Positions 27,515 to 35,820 of a stretch of DNA of 64,000 nucleotides are shown here, piece by piece. The DNA is from Nocardioides jejuensis. GTDB taxonomy: Bacteria > Actinomycetota > Actinomycetes > Propionibacteriales > Nocardioidaceae. The notes under the pieces were generated by a model, which did not search any database, was not told the origin of the DNA, and saw only the letters and a list, made by a program, of their open reading frames with translations. The stretch spans positions 16,565 through 80,564 of the forward strand of contig NZ_SJZJ01000012.1 in the NCBI RefSeq assembly GCF_004337475.1, in the 5' to 3' direction. The first letter of the stretch is position 1, and each line of letters opens with the position of its first letter. Made by a program: the position numbers and the translations under genes.

Positions 27515-28036
27515 GTGATCCGCCTCGTGAACGTCGCCGCCGCCCTCCTCCTGACCAGTGGCTGTGCCGCAGCCACGCACGACCAGGGCAGCGCCGGCAG
27601 CGAGCCGGACATAGTCCTCGGCTGGCAGGACGGCGATGGCCGAGCTGTCGACCTTCCCGACGGACCGTTCCTCGAGGGCGGCCTCACCGCACCGAAGCCG
27701 GGCGAGCCGGTGTTGATCAACTTCTGGGCGAGCACGTGCGGCCCGTGCAAGGCGGAGATGCCGCTCCTGGAGCGGCTCTCGACAGGAGGCGTCTCCGTGG
27801 TGGGCGTGACGAGCGACCGGTACGACTCCTTCGCCCGGGGCGCCATCACCAAGGCCGGTGTCACCTACCCGAACGAGCGCGACTTCAACCGGACCTACCT
27901 GCGCCAGTTCCGCGGGCTCGTGCCGATGATCGCCGTGCCCAGCTCCGTCGTGGTCGTCGACGGCACGGTGACGCGCGTGCACATCGGGCCGTTCCACTCG
28001 ATGAAGGAACTGCGCGAGCTCACCGCGCCTGCCTGA
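27515..28036 (+). CDS. TlpA-like thiol-disulfide lipoprotein
   Basis: A 173-residue thioredoxin-fold protein anchored outside the membrane by a lipoprotein signal (LLLTSGC, Cys17). The active site is WASTCGPCK (Cys75, Cys78), followed by EMPLLERLS. The cis-proline is in GLVPMIAVPSSVVVVDG. It probably reduces disulfides of exported proteins or cytochrome apoproteins; no cytochrome-maturation gene is adjacent. GTG 27515 is preceded by CATACT at 6 bases, consistent with leaderless expression after the 27445-27485 hairpin. It is convergent with rsmE. Confidence 0.85.
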   Translation: MIRLVNVAAALLLTSGCAAATHDQGSAGSEPDIVLGWQDGDGRAVDLPDGPFLEGGLTAPKPGEPVLINFWASTCGPCKAEMPLLERLSTGGVSVVGVTSDRYDSFARGAITKAGVTYPNERDFNRTYLRQFRGLVPMIAVPSSVVVVDGTVTRVHIGPFHSMKELRELTAPA

Positions 28037-28068
28037 GCGGACTCAGCCCGACGGGGCGAGGCTCGCGC

Positions 28069-28809
28069 TCAGGCCCAGCGGTCGGTGCGGGACAGCAGGG
28101 CCGCGACAGCGGCAACACCGGCCGTCGACGTACGCAGCACCTCGTCGCCCAGCTTGACGCCCTGGACGCCGGCCTCGGCGAAGGCAGCGAGCTCGTCGGG
28201 GCTGATGCCGCCCTCGGGGCCGACGACGACCACGATCGTGCCGGCGGCAGGCACCTTCAGCGACGAGAACGACGCGGGGCCCTCCTCGTGGAGCACCACG
28301 GCGAGGTCGGCGTCGCGGATCAGGCCCACGACCTGGGCCGTCGTCGCCATCGGCGGCACCAGCGGGAACCACGAGCGGCGCGCCTGCTTGGCCGCTTCGC
28401 GGGCGGTCGAGACCCACTTGCCGTGCGACTTCACGGCACGCTCGCCACGCCAGACCGCGACCGAGCGGGAGGCAGCCCACGGCACGATCTCGGCAACGCC
28501 GATCTCGGTCAGCACCTCGACCGCGAGCTCGCCACGCTCACCCTTCGGAATCGCCTGGACGACGACGATCCGTGGCGATGCCTGCCCCGCGACCTCGACC
28601 GACCCGACACGCACCTCGAACACGCGCTTGCCCGTCGACTCGACCTCACCCGTCACCGAGACACCGGACCCGTCGGTCAGGACGACCTGCTCCCCCACCG
28701 CCAGCCGGCGTACGGCGACGGCGTGGTGCGCCTCGTCACCGGTGACCTCGACGAGCGAGCCTTCCGTGACGCCGGAGAGCGTCGGGACGAGGTGGACCGG
28801 CAGCGACAT
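28069..28809 (-). CDS. rsmE: 16S rRNA (uracil-1498-N3)-methyltransferase RsmE
   Basis: A 246-residue SPOUT-class enzyme that methylates U1498 of 16S rRNA with SAM. The N-terminal PUA-like domain shows HHAVAVRRLAVGEQVVLTDGSG (in part, residues 26-50). The SPOUT knot contains VVVVGPEGGISPDELAAF and LGDEVLRTSTAG at the C-terminus, both diagnostic. It follows dnaJ by 14 bases and is part of the hrcA-dnaJ-rsmE order conserved in actinobacteria. Confidence 0.94.
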   Translation of the reverse strand: MSLPVHLVPTLSGVTEGSLVEVTGDEAHHAVAVRRLAVGEQVVLTDGSGVSVTGEVESTGKRVFEVRVGSVEVAGQASPRIVVVQAIPKGERGELAVEVLTEIGVAEIVPWAASRSVAVWRGERAVKSHGKWVSTAREAAKQARRSWFPLVPPMATTAQVVGLIRDADLAVVLHEEGPASFSSLKVPAAGTIVVVVGPEGGISPDELAAFAEAGVQGVKLGDEVLRTSTAGVAAVAALLSRTDRWA

Positions 28810-28823
28810 CGTGAGACTCCGGA

Positions 28824-29990
28824 TCAGTGCTGCGAGAACGCGTCGCGGAAGCGGTTGAAGACCGACTTGTGGGCCGGCCGCAGCGAACCCTCGACGGCCT
28901 CCTCGCCGCGCAGCTTCGCGAGCTCGCGGAGCAGGTCCTCCTGGGCGGAGTCGAGCTTGGTCGGGGTCTCCACGACGACGGTCACGACCAGGTCGCCCCG
29001 GGTCTGCGTCCGCAGGCCGGGTACGCCGAGACCGCGCAGCGTCGTCGTGATGCCCGACTGCGTGCCGGGGGCGATGTCGAGGTCGAACGACTGCTCGCCC
29101 TCGGTGCCGAGGTCGGACTCGAGCGTCGGCAGGGTCAGCACGGTGCCGAGTGCGGCGGCCGTCATCGGCACCGAGACGGTCGCGTGCAGGTCGGTTCCGT
29201 TGCGGCGGAAGACAGCGTGCGGAGCGACGTGGATCTCGACGTACAGGTCGCCGGCGGGGCCACCGCCCGGGCCGACCTCGCCCTGCTCGGAGAGCTGGAC
29301 ACGGGTGCCGTTGTCGACGCCGGCCGGGATCTTGACGGTGAGCGAACGGCGCGCACGGACGCGGCCGTCGCCCGCACACTCGCGGCACGGGTCGGGAATG
29401 ATCGTGCCGAAGCCCTTGCACGCCGCACACGGACGCAGGGTGCGGATCTCGCCGAGGAACGAGCGCTGCACGTGCGCGACCTCGCCGCCGCCGTGGCAGG
29501 TCTCGCAGGTGATCGGCTTCGAGCCGGGGGCGGCGCCGTCGCCGTTGCAGGCGGTGCAGCGGACGGCCGTGTCGACCTTCAGCTCACGCGTGACACCGAA
29601 CGCCGCCTCCGCCAGCTGGACCTCGAGCCGGATGAGGGCATCCTGGCCCCGGCGTACGCGCGGACGGGGGCCGCGACCGCCGGTCGAGCCCTGCTGTCCG
29701 CCCGCACCGCCGCCGAAGAAGGCGTCCATGATGTCGGTGAAGGAGAAGCCCTGGCCGGCACCGCCGAAGCCACCGCCGAACGGGTCGCCACCACGGTCGT
29801 ACGCCGCGCGCTTCTGCGGGTCGCTCAGCACCTCGTAGGCGTGGGAGACGGTCTTGAAGGTCTCCTGCGCGTCCGGGTCAGGGTTGACGTCGGGGTGGTA
29901 CTGCCGGGCGAGGCGCCGGTAGGCCTTCTTGATGGCGTCTGCGTCCGCGTCGCGGGAGACACCGAGGAGCTCGTAGAAGTCCTGGCTCAC
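28824..29990 (-). CDS. dnaJ: Chaperone protein DnaJ
   Basis: A 388-residue type I Hsp40 that stimulates DnaK ATPase and delivers substrates. The J domain carries HPD at residues 32-34. A Gly/Phe-rich linker follows ([12 protein letters not shown]). Four zinc repeats are intact: [32 protein letters not shown]. Actinobacteria usually have one dnaJ in the dnaK operon and a second next to hrcA; this is the hrcA-linked copy (dnaJ2 type). It lies 25 bases after hrcA and shares the CIRCE-controlled promoter. Confidence 0.94.
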   Translation of the reverse strand: MSQDFYELLGVSRDADADAIKKAYRRLARQYHPDVNPDPDAQETFKTVSHAYEVLSDPQKRAAYDRGGDPFGGGFGGAGQGFSFTDIMDAFFGGGAGGQQGSTGGRGPRPRVRRGQDALIRLEVQLAEAAFGVTRELKVDTAVRCTACNGDGAAPGSKPITCETCHGGGEVAHVQRSFLGEIRTLRPCAACKGFGTIIPDPCRECAGDGRVRARRSLTVKIPAGVDNGTRVQLSEQGEVGPGGGPAGDLYVEIHVAPHAVFRRNGTDLHATVSVPMTAAALGTVLTLPTLESDLGTEGEQSFDLDIAPGTQSGITTTLRGLGVPGLRTQTRGDLVVTVVVETPTKLDSAQEDLLRELAKLRGEEAVEGSLRPAHKSVFNRFRDAFSQH

Positions 29991-30015
29991 GTGTTCTGTC
30001 CTTCGGGGTGTTCAG

Positions 30016-31038
30016 TCACGGCTGCTCGTCGAGCAGGCGGGAGATGTAGCGGGCGACGGCACGGACCGAAGCCATCGTGCCGGGGTAGTCCATGCGGGTC
30101 GGGCCGACGATGCCGAGGCTGGCGATCGCCTGGTCCTGCGGGCCGTAGCCGGCCGCCACGACGCTCGTGCCGGAGAGCTCCTGGACCGGGCCCTCGTGGC
30201 CGATGCGCACGGTGACCAGATCGGAGCTCGCCTCACCCAGGAGCTTGAGCATCACGACGTGCTCCTCGAGCGCCTCGAGCATCGGCCGGACGGCCGTGTC
30301 GAACGACGTGCCGAAGCGAGCCAGGTTGGCCGTGCCGCCGACGGCGACGCGCTCGTCGGAGCGGTGATCCGACATCGCCTCCGCCAGGGTCTGCGCGACC
30401 GTGACGACGGACGGCTTGACCTCCGGGGCGACCAGGTCGGGCACGGCTCCGAGCGCCGTCACGGCATCGGCGATGCGCTGGCCCACGGTCGCGTGCAGCA
30501 GGCGGCTCCGGATGTCGGCAAGGTCCTGGTCGGACAGCTCGCCGGGCAACTCGACGAGACGCTGCTCGACACGGCCCGTCGACAGGATGAGGACGAGCAG
30601 CAGCCGGGTCGGCGCGAGGGCCACGACGTCGATGTGGCGCACCGTGCTGGAGCTGAGCGTGGGGTACTGCACGACCGCGACCTGGCGGGTCAGCTGCGCG
30701 AGCAGGCGCACCGACCGCTGCACCATGTCGTCGAGGTCGACCGAGCCGTCGAGGAACGTCGAGATCGCACGCTTCTCCGCGACGCTCATCGGCTTCACGG
30801 TCGAGAGGCGGTCGACGAAGAGACGGTATCCGGCGTCGGTCGGCACGCGGCCCGCGCTCGTGTGGGGCTGGGTGATGAACCCTTCGTCCTCGAGCGCCGC
30901 CATGTCGTTGCGGACGGTCGCGGGAGAGACGCCCAGCGAGTGCCGCTCGACGAGTGCCTTCGAGCCGACCGGCTCCTCCGTCGCGACGTAGTCCTCGACG
31001 ATGGCACGCAGCACCGCGAGCCTGCGCTCCTCGAGCAT
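30016..31038 (-). CDS. hrcA: Heat-inducible transcription repressor HrcA
   Basis: A 340-residue repressor that binds CIRCE elements and is released upon heat stress. The N-terminal winged helix reads [51 protein letters not shown] in family form (residues 4-55 in part). The GAF-like dimerisation domain follows, with [25 protein letters not shown] near the middle. A GAGGAGGA ribosome site precedes ATG 31038. A CIRCE element sits 35-61 bases upstream, so it is autoregulated and controls dnaJ. Confidence 0.95.
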   Translation of the reverse strand: MLEERRLAVLRAIVEDYVATEEPVGSKALVERHSLGVSPATVRNDMAALEDEGFITQPHTSAGRVPTDAGYRLFVDRLSTVKPMSVAEKRAISTFLDGSVDLDDMVQRSVRLLAQLTRQVAVVQYPTLSSSTVRHIDVVALAPTRLLLVLILSTGRVEQRLVELPGELSDQDLADIRSRLLHATVGQRIADAVTALGAVPDLVAPEVKPSVVTVAQTLAEAMSDHRSDERVAVGGTANLARFGTSFDTAVRPMLEALEEHVVMLKLLGEASSDLVTVRIGHEGPVQELSGTSVVAAGYGPQDQAIASLGIVGPTRMDYPGTMASVRAVARYISRLLDEQP

Positions 31039-31072
31039 GCGTCCTCCTCGCCGACGTCTGGCACGGGGTGTT

Positions 31073-31099
31073 CTGGCACTCCGAATGGGTGAGTGCCAA
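31073..31099. promoter_or_regulatory. CIRCE element (HrcA operator)
   Basis: CTGGCACTC (31073-31081) and GAGTGCCAA (31091-31099) flank a 9-base spacer, the CIRCE layout with arms close to the consensus TTAGCACTC/GAGTGCTAA (both A-to-G/C changes are compensated except at the outermost base). It lies between hrcA and the divergent DUF3097 gene. On the minus strand TACGCT just upstream may be the -10 element. Confidence 0.92.
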
Positions 31100-31193
31100 G
31101 CGTACCCGCCACTCCTCCGACTGCAGCGGTGACGAGCGCGACAACCGTGTGTCGGTGCGCGGTCCGGGCCGGACCGGTCGGCAGACTTGGGCG

Positions 31194-32042
31194 GTGAGCT
31201 TTGATCGTTACGGCACCGACGTCCTCAACAACGACTGGCGCAAGCCGAAGAACGGCCGTGCCGTCGAGATCTCGTCCGACCTCGGCCTGGTCCTCGAGGA
31301 GGTCATGACCGACTGGTGCGGCGAGATCGTCGCCGTCGACCGCGACCTGCGGACCGTCACGCTCGAGGACCGGCGCGGCAAGCGCCGCACCTTCCCGATG
31401 GGACCGGGCTTCCTGCTCGAGGGCCGGCCGGTCATCCTCGCTCCCCCGATCACGCAGAAGGGCCCCGAGCTCCCCACGCGTACGGCGTCCGGGTCGATCG
31501 CCGTCCACGGCACCAAGGCGCGGGTCGCCCGGGCGTCGCGCATCTTCGTGGAGGGCCGCCACGACGCCGAGCTCGTCGAGAAGGTCTGGGGTGACGACCT
31601 GCGGATCGAGGGCGTCGTCGTGGAGTACCTCGACGGCATCGACGACCTCTCCGACCACCTGCGCGACTTCCAGCCCGGCCCGAACCGCCGCGTCGGCGTC
31701 CTCGTCGACCACCTCGTGCCCGGCTCCAAGGAGAGCCGGATCGCCCAGGCCGTGATGAAGGGTCCGCACGGTCGCGACGTGCTGATCGTCGGCCACCCGT
31801 TCATCGACGTCTGGGCCGCGGTGAAGCCCGAGCGCCTGGGCAAGAAGGCGTGGCCCGACGTCCCGCGCCACCTGGAGTGGAAGAAGGGCGTCTGTCAGGC
31901 GTTCGGCTGGCCACACCGCGACCAGGCCGACATCGCCCGCGCCTGGAAGCACATCCTCGGTGGCGTCCGCGGCTTCCAGGACCTCGACCCGGCCCTGCTG
32001 GGCCGGGTCGAGGAACTGATCGACTTCGTCACGCAGCCCTGA
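31194..32042 (+). CDS. DUF3097 family protein
   Basis: A 282-residue cytoplasmic protein of the actinobacterial DUF3097 family, unknown function. The central block [39 protein letters not shown] resembles Toprim-like folds (conserved Glu in VEGRHDAE and acidic DGIDDL; later [17 protein letters not shown]), which suggests a nucleic-acid-related role. The C-terminus includes [20 protein letters not shown], highly conserved in the family. GTG 31194 fits the family start ([11 protein letters not shown]). It is divergent from hrcA across the CIRCE element. Confidence 0.85.
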   Translation: MSFDRYGTDVLNNDWRKPKNGRAVEISSDLGLVLEEVMTDWCGEIVAVDRDLRTVTLEDRRGKRRTFPMGPGFLLEGRPVILAPPITQKGPELPTRTASGSIAVHGTKARVARASRIFVEGRHDAELVEKVWGDDLRIEGVVVEYLDGIDDLSDHLRDFQPGPNRRVGVLVDHLVPGSKESRIAQAVMKGPHGRDVLIVGHPFIDVWAAVKPERLGKKAWPDVPRHLEWKKGVCQAFGWPHRDQADIARAWKHILGGVRGFQDLDPALLGRVEELIDFVTQP

Positions 32043-32055
32043 GGGCCGCGCGGGG

Positions 32056-32538
32056 TCAGCTGCGCAGCGGGCGCCCGAGCTCGTCCTTCGGATCGCCGGC
32101 GAGGATCACGATGCCGTCGATGAACGGCCAGATGCCGCCGATGCCGCAGGTGAGGATCGTGACCAGCAGCTGGGCGATGCCCAGGCCGGTCTGCCCCATG
32201 TAGAAGCGGCCGATGCCGAGCGGGATCAGGATCTGCAGGAGACCCGCGATCAGCTTGGACTTGTCCGAGTAGGGCACGCCGGTCACGGGGTGGATGCCGT
32301 ACGGCGCGGCCGGGTTGCCGTAGGCCTGCTGGCCGTACGCGGGCTGGCCATACGGCTGCTGGCCATATGCCGGCTGGCCGTAGCCGGGCTGTGCGTAGCC
32401 CTGCTGACCCGGCTGCGGGTATCCCGGCGGCGGAGGAGGCAGCTGCCCCTGGTCTGCACCCGTCGGCGGGACGGAAGGGAGGGGCGGAAGGGGCGTCGTG
32501 GGCTCGTGACCCTCAGGGGTCCCCGGCGTCTCGGTCAT
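32056..32538 (-). CDS. TM2 domain protein with Pro/Gln/Tyr-rich N-terminus
   Basis: A 160-residue protein. The first ~85 residues are low complexity with short repeats of the type YGQPAYGQQ; the rest is a TM2 domain of two helices (KLIAGLLQILIPLGIGRFYMG and GIAQLLVTILTCGIGGIWPFIDGIVIL). Such proteins are common in actinobacteria and of unknown function. ATG 32538 follows TAGGCT (complement of 32546-32551) at 7 bases, a leaderless start. It is convergent with the DUF3097 gene (13-bp gap). Confidence 0.85.
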   Translation of the reverse strand: MTETPGTPEGHEPTTPLPPLPSVPPTGADQGQLPPPPPGYPQPGQQGYAQPGYGQPAYGQQPYGQPAYGQQAYGNPAAPYGIHPVTGVPYSDKSKLIAGLLQILIPLGIGRFYMGQTGLGIAQLLVTILTCGIGGIWPFIDGIVILAGDPKDELGRPLRS

Positions 32539-32584
32539 GTCGGTCAGCCTACGGACGACCCCCGACATCGCGGCGCAGAACGCC

Positions 32585-33085
32585 TCAGCCGGGGTCGATC
32601 TCGTCGTGCACCTCGAACTCGCCCGCGAGCACGTCCGGCTGGCCGGCCGAGCCGAGCTCACGCGGGAGGCCCTCTGCACCGGTGAGGCGCTTGCGCACGC
32701 CATCGGCGATCCGGGCGGAGACGGAGTCGATCGCGTCGTACATCTGGGCGGCGCGCTCGTCGTGCGCGGCCTGCATCCGTTCGGCGCGCTCGCGGGTCGC
32801 GGGGATCGCGCGCAGCAGCCCGAACGGGATCGCGGTGACCGCACGGTGACCTGCGCGCGTCACGGCACTTCCGAACGCAACCGTTTCAGCGCCGACCTGG
32901 ACTCCGTCAGCGATCCGCGTCCGCGAGGCGAGGAACGTCGCCCGCTCGGTCGACCACGCCCGCTGCCGGCGTACGGCGCGCTCTCCGGCGAGGAGTGCAC
33001 GGTCCGCGTCACGGAACCAGAAGCCGGCGAGCGTCACCAGCAGCGCACAGACGAGGACGAGCGCGATGGCGCTAACGAGCAGCAT
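32585..33085 (-). CDS. Hypothetical protein with one N-terminal membrane helix
   Basis: A 166-residue protein: one transmembrane helix at residues 2-22 (LLVSAIALVLVCALLVTLAGFWF), then a mostly helical, Arg- and Ala-rich cytoplasmic part that may be coiled coil. No known domain was recognised. Its ATG overlaps the 3' end of the next upstream gene by 14 bases, so the two are translationally coupled and probably act together near the membrane. Confidence 0.65.
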   Translation of the reverse strand: MLLVSAIALVLVCALLVTLAGFWFRDADRALLAGERAVRRQRAWSTERATFLASRTRIADGVQVGAETVAFGSAVTRAGHRAVTAIPFGLLRAIPATRERAERMQAAHDERAAQMYDAIDSVSARIADGVRKRLTGAEGLPRELGSAGQPDVLAGEFEVHDEIDPG

Positions 33086-33452
33086 GGACCCGCACCTCGA
33101 CCTCGAGCCCTTCGGCCGCCATCTCGGTGACGAGCTCGCGCGACGCCTGCTCGAGCACGATCCGCCGGAGCCGCTCCGGGGCCATGGCAGCGACGACGCC
33201 GGCGACCTTGTTGCGCGAGAGGGCGACGTCGAGCGGGTTGAGGATCTCCACGACCAGCAGGCGACGGGTGCCGGCACCCAGCGCGGCCTCGAGGTCAGCG
33301 GGAAGCGGCGGAGCCGGCTCGAGCGCCTCGACCTGCTCGGTGAGGGCCGCTGCGCGGGCCTTGAGTCCGTTGAGCTGCCACAGGAGCAGGGCGCAGGCGC
33401 CGGCCAGCACGAGGGCCACCAGGAGCGCGAGCACAGCGAGGGCAGCGGTCAT
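33072..33452 (-). CDS. Hypothetical protein with one N-terminal membrane helix
   Basis: A 126-residue protein: transmembrane helix at residues 3-27 (ALAVLALLVALVLAGACALLLWQ), a short coiled-coil-like stretch (LKARAAALTEQVEALE), then a compact domain TRRLLVVEILNPLDVALSRNKVAG ... LEVEVRVHAAR, with alternating beta and helix. The fold was not recognised. ATG 33452 follows TACGCT at 6 bases (leaderless); ATG 33476 in the same frame is an alternative. It lies downstream of hemW on the same strand with a 27-bp gap and overlaps the next gene. Confidence 0.65.
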   Translation of the reverse strand: MTAALAVLALLVALVLAGACALLLWQLNGLKARAAALTEQVEALEPAPPLPADLEAALGAGTRRLLVVEILNPLDVALSRNKVAGVVAAMAPERLRRIVLEQASRELVTEMAAEGLEVEVRVHAAR

Positions 33453-33479
33453 GGTCGAAGCGTAGGGCTCAGACATGCG

Positions 33480-34700
33480 CTAGGGCAGGAGGTCGCGCAC
33501 GACGGCGTCGGCGAGGAGCCGGCCGCGCGTCGTGAGCACCAGCGTGTCGCCGTCCAGCGAGGCGTCGGTGAGCAACCCGTCGGCCACGAGACCAGGGACG
33601 GCACCCGCGCCGGCATTGTCGAGGACGTCGCGCGAGAGCCCGTCCGCGAGCCGGAGCTCGAGCAGGACCCGCTCGACCCGCTGGTCCTCCGCGGCGAGCA
33701 CCTCGCGACCGTGAGCGGGGCTCTCCCCCACACTGAGCCGCTGCGTGTAAGCGCTCGGGTGCTTCACGTTCCACCAGCGAACGCCGCCGACGTGACTGTG
33801 CGCGCCGGGGCCGACGCCCCACCAGTCGGCGCCCTTCCAGTAGAGGAGGTTGTGCCGGCAGGCGGAGCCGGGGCGGGCCCAGTTGGAGACCTCGTACCAG
33901 TCGAGTCCGTCGCCGTTCAGCAGCGAGTCGGCGAGGAGGTACTTGTCGGCGAGGTCGTCGTCGTCCGGCATCGGCAGCTCGCCACGACGTACCTGACGGG
34001 CCAGGGCGGTGCCGTCCTCGACGATCAGTGCGTAGGCGCTGACGTGGTCGGGGTTGCAGGCGAGCGCCGCCCGGAGCGAGGTCTCCCAGTCCGCGACGCT
34101 CTCCCCCGGCGTGCCGTAGATCAGGTCGAGGCTGACCTGCTCGAATCCCGCCTCGCGGGCCCACGCGACGGCGCGGGGCACGCGCTCGGGGTCGTGGGTG
34201 CGGTCGAGGACCTGGAGCACCGACGGCACCGCGGACTGCATGCCGAAGCTGAGCCGCGTGTAGCCCGCCTCGCGCAGCTCGCTCAGGTAGGCGAGGTCGA
34301 CACTGTCGGGATTTGCCTCGGTGGTCACCTCGACACCGGCCGCGAGGCCGAACTCGTCGTCGATCGCACCCAGCAGCCGGCCGAGGTCGCGCGCAGGGAG
34401 CAGCGTCGGCGTACCTCCGCCGAGGAAGACGGTCTCGACCGGTCGGTCCACGTCACCGAGCACGCGGCGCGCCAGGGCGACCTCGCGCACCGCCGTCTCG
34501 GCGTACGACGACTGCGAGGCGCCGCCGCCGAGCTCCTGCGCCGTGTAGGTGTTGAAGTCGCAGTAGCCGCACCGCACCCGGCAGAACGGGACATGCACGT
34601 AGAACGCGAACGGACGCTGTTCCTGGCCCACCAAGGCTCCAGGCGGCAGGAGACCGTCGAGGGGTGCGGGGTCTCCGTCAGGCAGCGTCGAGGGGGTCAC
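33480..34700 (-). CDS. hemW: Heme chaperone HemW (radical SAM, coproporphyrinogen oxidase-like)
   Basis: A 406-residue radical-SAM protein. C40-x3-C44-x2-C47 (FCRVRCGYCDF) binds the 4Fe-4S cluster, followed by ETVFLGGGTPTLL and EANPDS. The C-terminal HemW domain is present (GVGPGAHSHVGGVRWWN). HemW proteins carry Cys after the CxxxCxxC-F-x motif only in true HemN; here it is CDFNTY, the HemW form, so it is likelier a heme chaperone than an oxidase. GTG 34700 leaves ~30 residues before the barrel. The divergent DUF559 gene and a 48-bp palindrome lie just upstream. Confidence 0.9.
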   Translation of the reverse strand: MTPSTLPDGDPAPLDGLLPPGALVGQEQRPFAFYVHVPFCRVRCGYCDFNTYTAQELGGGASQSSYAETAVREVALARRVLGDVDRPVETVFLGGGTPTLLPARDLGRLLGAIDDEFGLAAGVEVTTEANPDSVDLAYLSELREAGYTRLSFGMQSAVPSVLQVLDRTHDPERVPRAVAWAREAGFEQVSLDLIYGTPGESVADWETSLRAALACNPDHVSAYALIVEDGTALARQVRRGELPMPDDDDLADKYLLADSLLNGDGLDWYEVSNWARPGSACRHNLLYWKGADWWGVGPGAHSHVGGVRWWNVKHPSAYTQRLSVGESPAHGREVLAAEDQRVERVLLELRLADGLSRDVLDNAGAGAVPGLVADGLLTDASLDGDTLVLTTRGRLLADAVVRDLLP

Positions 34701-34725
34701 GCCGCCATTCTCCCAGCCAAGCCCC

Positions 34726-34773
34726 GGTCGTCCGTGTGAGCCCTACCGATAGCTAGGGCTCACACGGACGACC
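34726..34773. repeat. 48-bp palindromic repeat, copy 2
   Basis: Left arm GGTCGTCCGTGTGAGCCCT (34726-34744), centre ACCGATAGCT, right arm AGGGCTCACACGGACGACC (34755-34773). The arms are identical to copy 1 at 17573-17620, and the first and last centre bases extend pairing to 20 bp. Unlike copies 1 and 3 it lies between divergent genes (hemW start at 34700, nuclease-like gene start near 34793), so a terminator function for flanking genes is not the obvious explanation here. Confidence 0.95.
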
Positions 34774-34792
34774 TCAGGCTGTGGAGAGGCGA

Positions 34793-35782
34793 ATGCGGTC
34801 GTGGCCCGAAGGTCAGACCCTCGACTGCATGGGTTCTGACAAGCGACTGCGGCCGGACCGGGCGACGCCGCCCGGAGAGTGGCGTGCTGCGGCGGCAAGC
34901 CAGGCCGGTCTCCTGACCCGCGCGCAGTTGAGCGGCCTCGGGTACGACGAACGACACGTCCGTCATCGTCTGGGCAGCGATCGCTGGCAACTCATCACAC
35001 CGATCGTCGTCGCCACCTTCACCGGCACCCTGACGCGTGACCAACTGATGTGGGCCGGCGTGCTCCACGGCGGACCACGCTCGGCCGTCGGTGGTATCGC
35101 GGCCCTCGAGCTCCACGGAATCAGGAACTGGACCCGGCCGGAGATCTCCGTGGTCATCCCCAAGTCGCACAAGGTCGAGCGACTCGATGGCGTTCGGTAT
35201 GTCGAGACGCGGCGTGACTTCAGCGGTGCGCACTCTCCGGGCTTCGCGCTGCCGGTGCTGAAGGTGGAGCCAGCGGCGCTTCTGTTCGCTGCCTACGAGC
35301 GCAATCGCAGGACTGCTGAAGGACTGCTCGCTGCAGTCGTCCAGCAACGGCTCGCCACCCCGGCATCGCTTCGCGAATGGATCGACCTGATGCAGCCACT
35401 TCGACGTACGCACCAGTTCAGACAGGCACTCGATGACTTCGAAGGCGGGAGCCAGTCGCTCGGTGAGCGCGACTTCGTGAGAATCTGCAAGCGCGTCGGG
35501 CTGCCGCCGCCCGATCGCCAGACGCGGCGCAAGGACGCATCCGGACGGTGGCGCTACACCGACGCGGAATGGCACCTGCCGGACGGCACCGTCGTCATGC
35601 TCGAGATCGATGGCGGCTTCCACATGGAGGTCGAACACTGGCAGGACGACATGGAGCGCGCCCGCGCCCTGGCCCGGCCCGGTGTCATCCAGTTCCGCTG
35701 CACGACCCGGGAACTGCGCGACGCGCCGGAGATCCTGGTGCAGGACCTCCGACGCGTCGGAGTCGGGAGGTCGTCCGTGTGA
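34793..35782 (+). CDS. Winged-helix (AbiEi-like) plus DUF559 nuclease-like protein
   Basis: A 329-residue protein with an N-terminal AbiEi-type winged helix (WRAAAASQAGLLTRAQLSGLGY in part, then VRHRLGSDRWQLI) and a C-terminal PD-(D/E)XK/Vsr-like DUF559 domain: YTDAEWHLPDGTVVMLEIDGG with acidic E-x-D, then EHWQDDMERARAL and VIQFRCTTREL. Families of this type are abundant in actinobacteria and unassigned; no toxin partner is adjacent. ATG 34793 has GGAGAGG just upstream; ATG 34829 and GTG 34781 are alternatives. The gene is bracketed by two 48-bp palindromes; the downstream one encodes its last residues and stop. Lower GC than neighbours suggests transfer. Confidence 0.75.
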   Translation: MRSWPEGQTLDCMGSDKRLRPDRATPPGEWRAAAASQAGLLTRAQLSGLGYDERHVRHRLGSDRWQLITPIVVATFTGTLTRDQLMWAGVLHGGPRSAVGGIAALELHGIRNWTRPEISVVIPKSHKVERLDGVRYVETRRDFSGAHSPGFALPVLKVEPAALLFAAYERNRRTAEGLLAAVVQQRLATPASLREWIDLMQPLRRTHQFRQALDDFEGGSQSLGERDFVRICKRVGLPPPDRQTRRKDASGRWRYTDAEWHLPDGTVVMLEIDGGFHMEVEHWQDDMERARALARPGVIQFRCTTRELRDAPEILVQDLRRVGVGRSSV

Positions 35783-35816
35783 GCCCTAGCCATGGCCAGG
35801 GCGCACGCGGACGACC
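35769..35816. repeat. 48-bp palindromic repeat, copy 3
   Basis: Left arm GGTCGTCCGTGTGAGCCCT (35769-35787), centre AGCCATGGCC, right arm AGGGCGCACGCGGACGACC (35798-35816). The left arm is identical to the other copies; the right arm has two substitutions. The left arm supplies the last codons and the TGA stop (35780-35782) of the nuclease-like gene, and the right end is four bases from the stop of the convergent acyl-CoA synthetase. Confidence 0.95.
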
Positions 35817-35820
35817 GGGA

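Noticed and set aside
33480..34700. Oxygen-independent coproporphyrinogen III oxidase (HemN)
   Set aside because: The cluster motif is CxxxCxxC followed by DF without the fourth Cys of HemN, and the C-terminal layout is that of HemW.
34793..35782. AbiEi/AbiEii toxin-antitoxin pair
   Set aside because: Only the AbiEi-like winged helix is present, fused to a DUF559 domain; no adjacent nucleotidyltransferase toxin gene.
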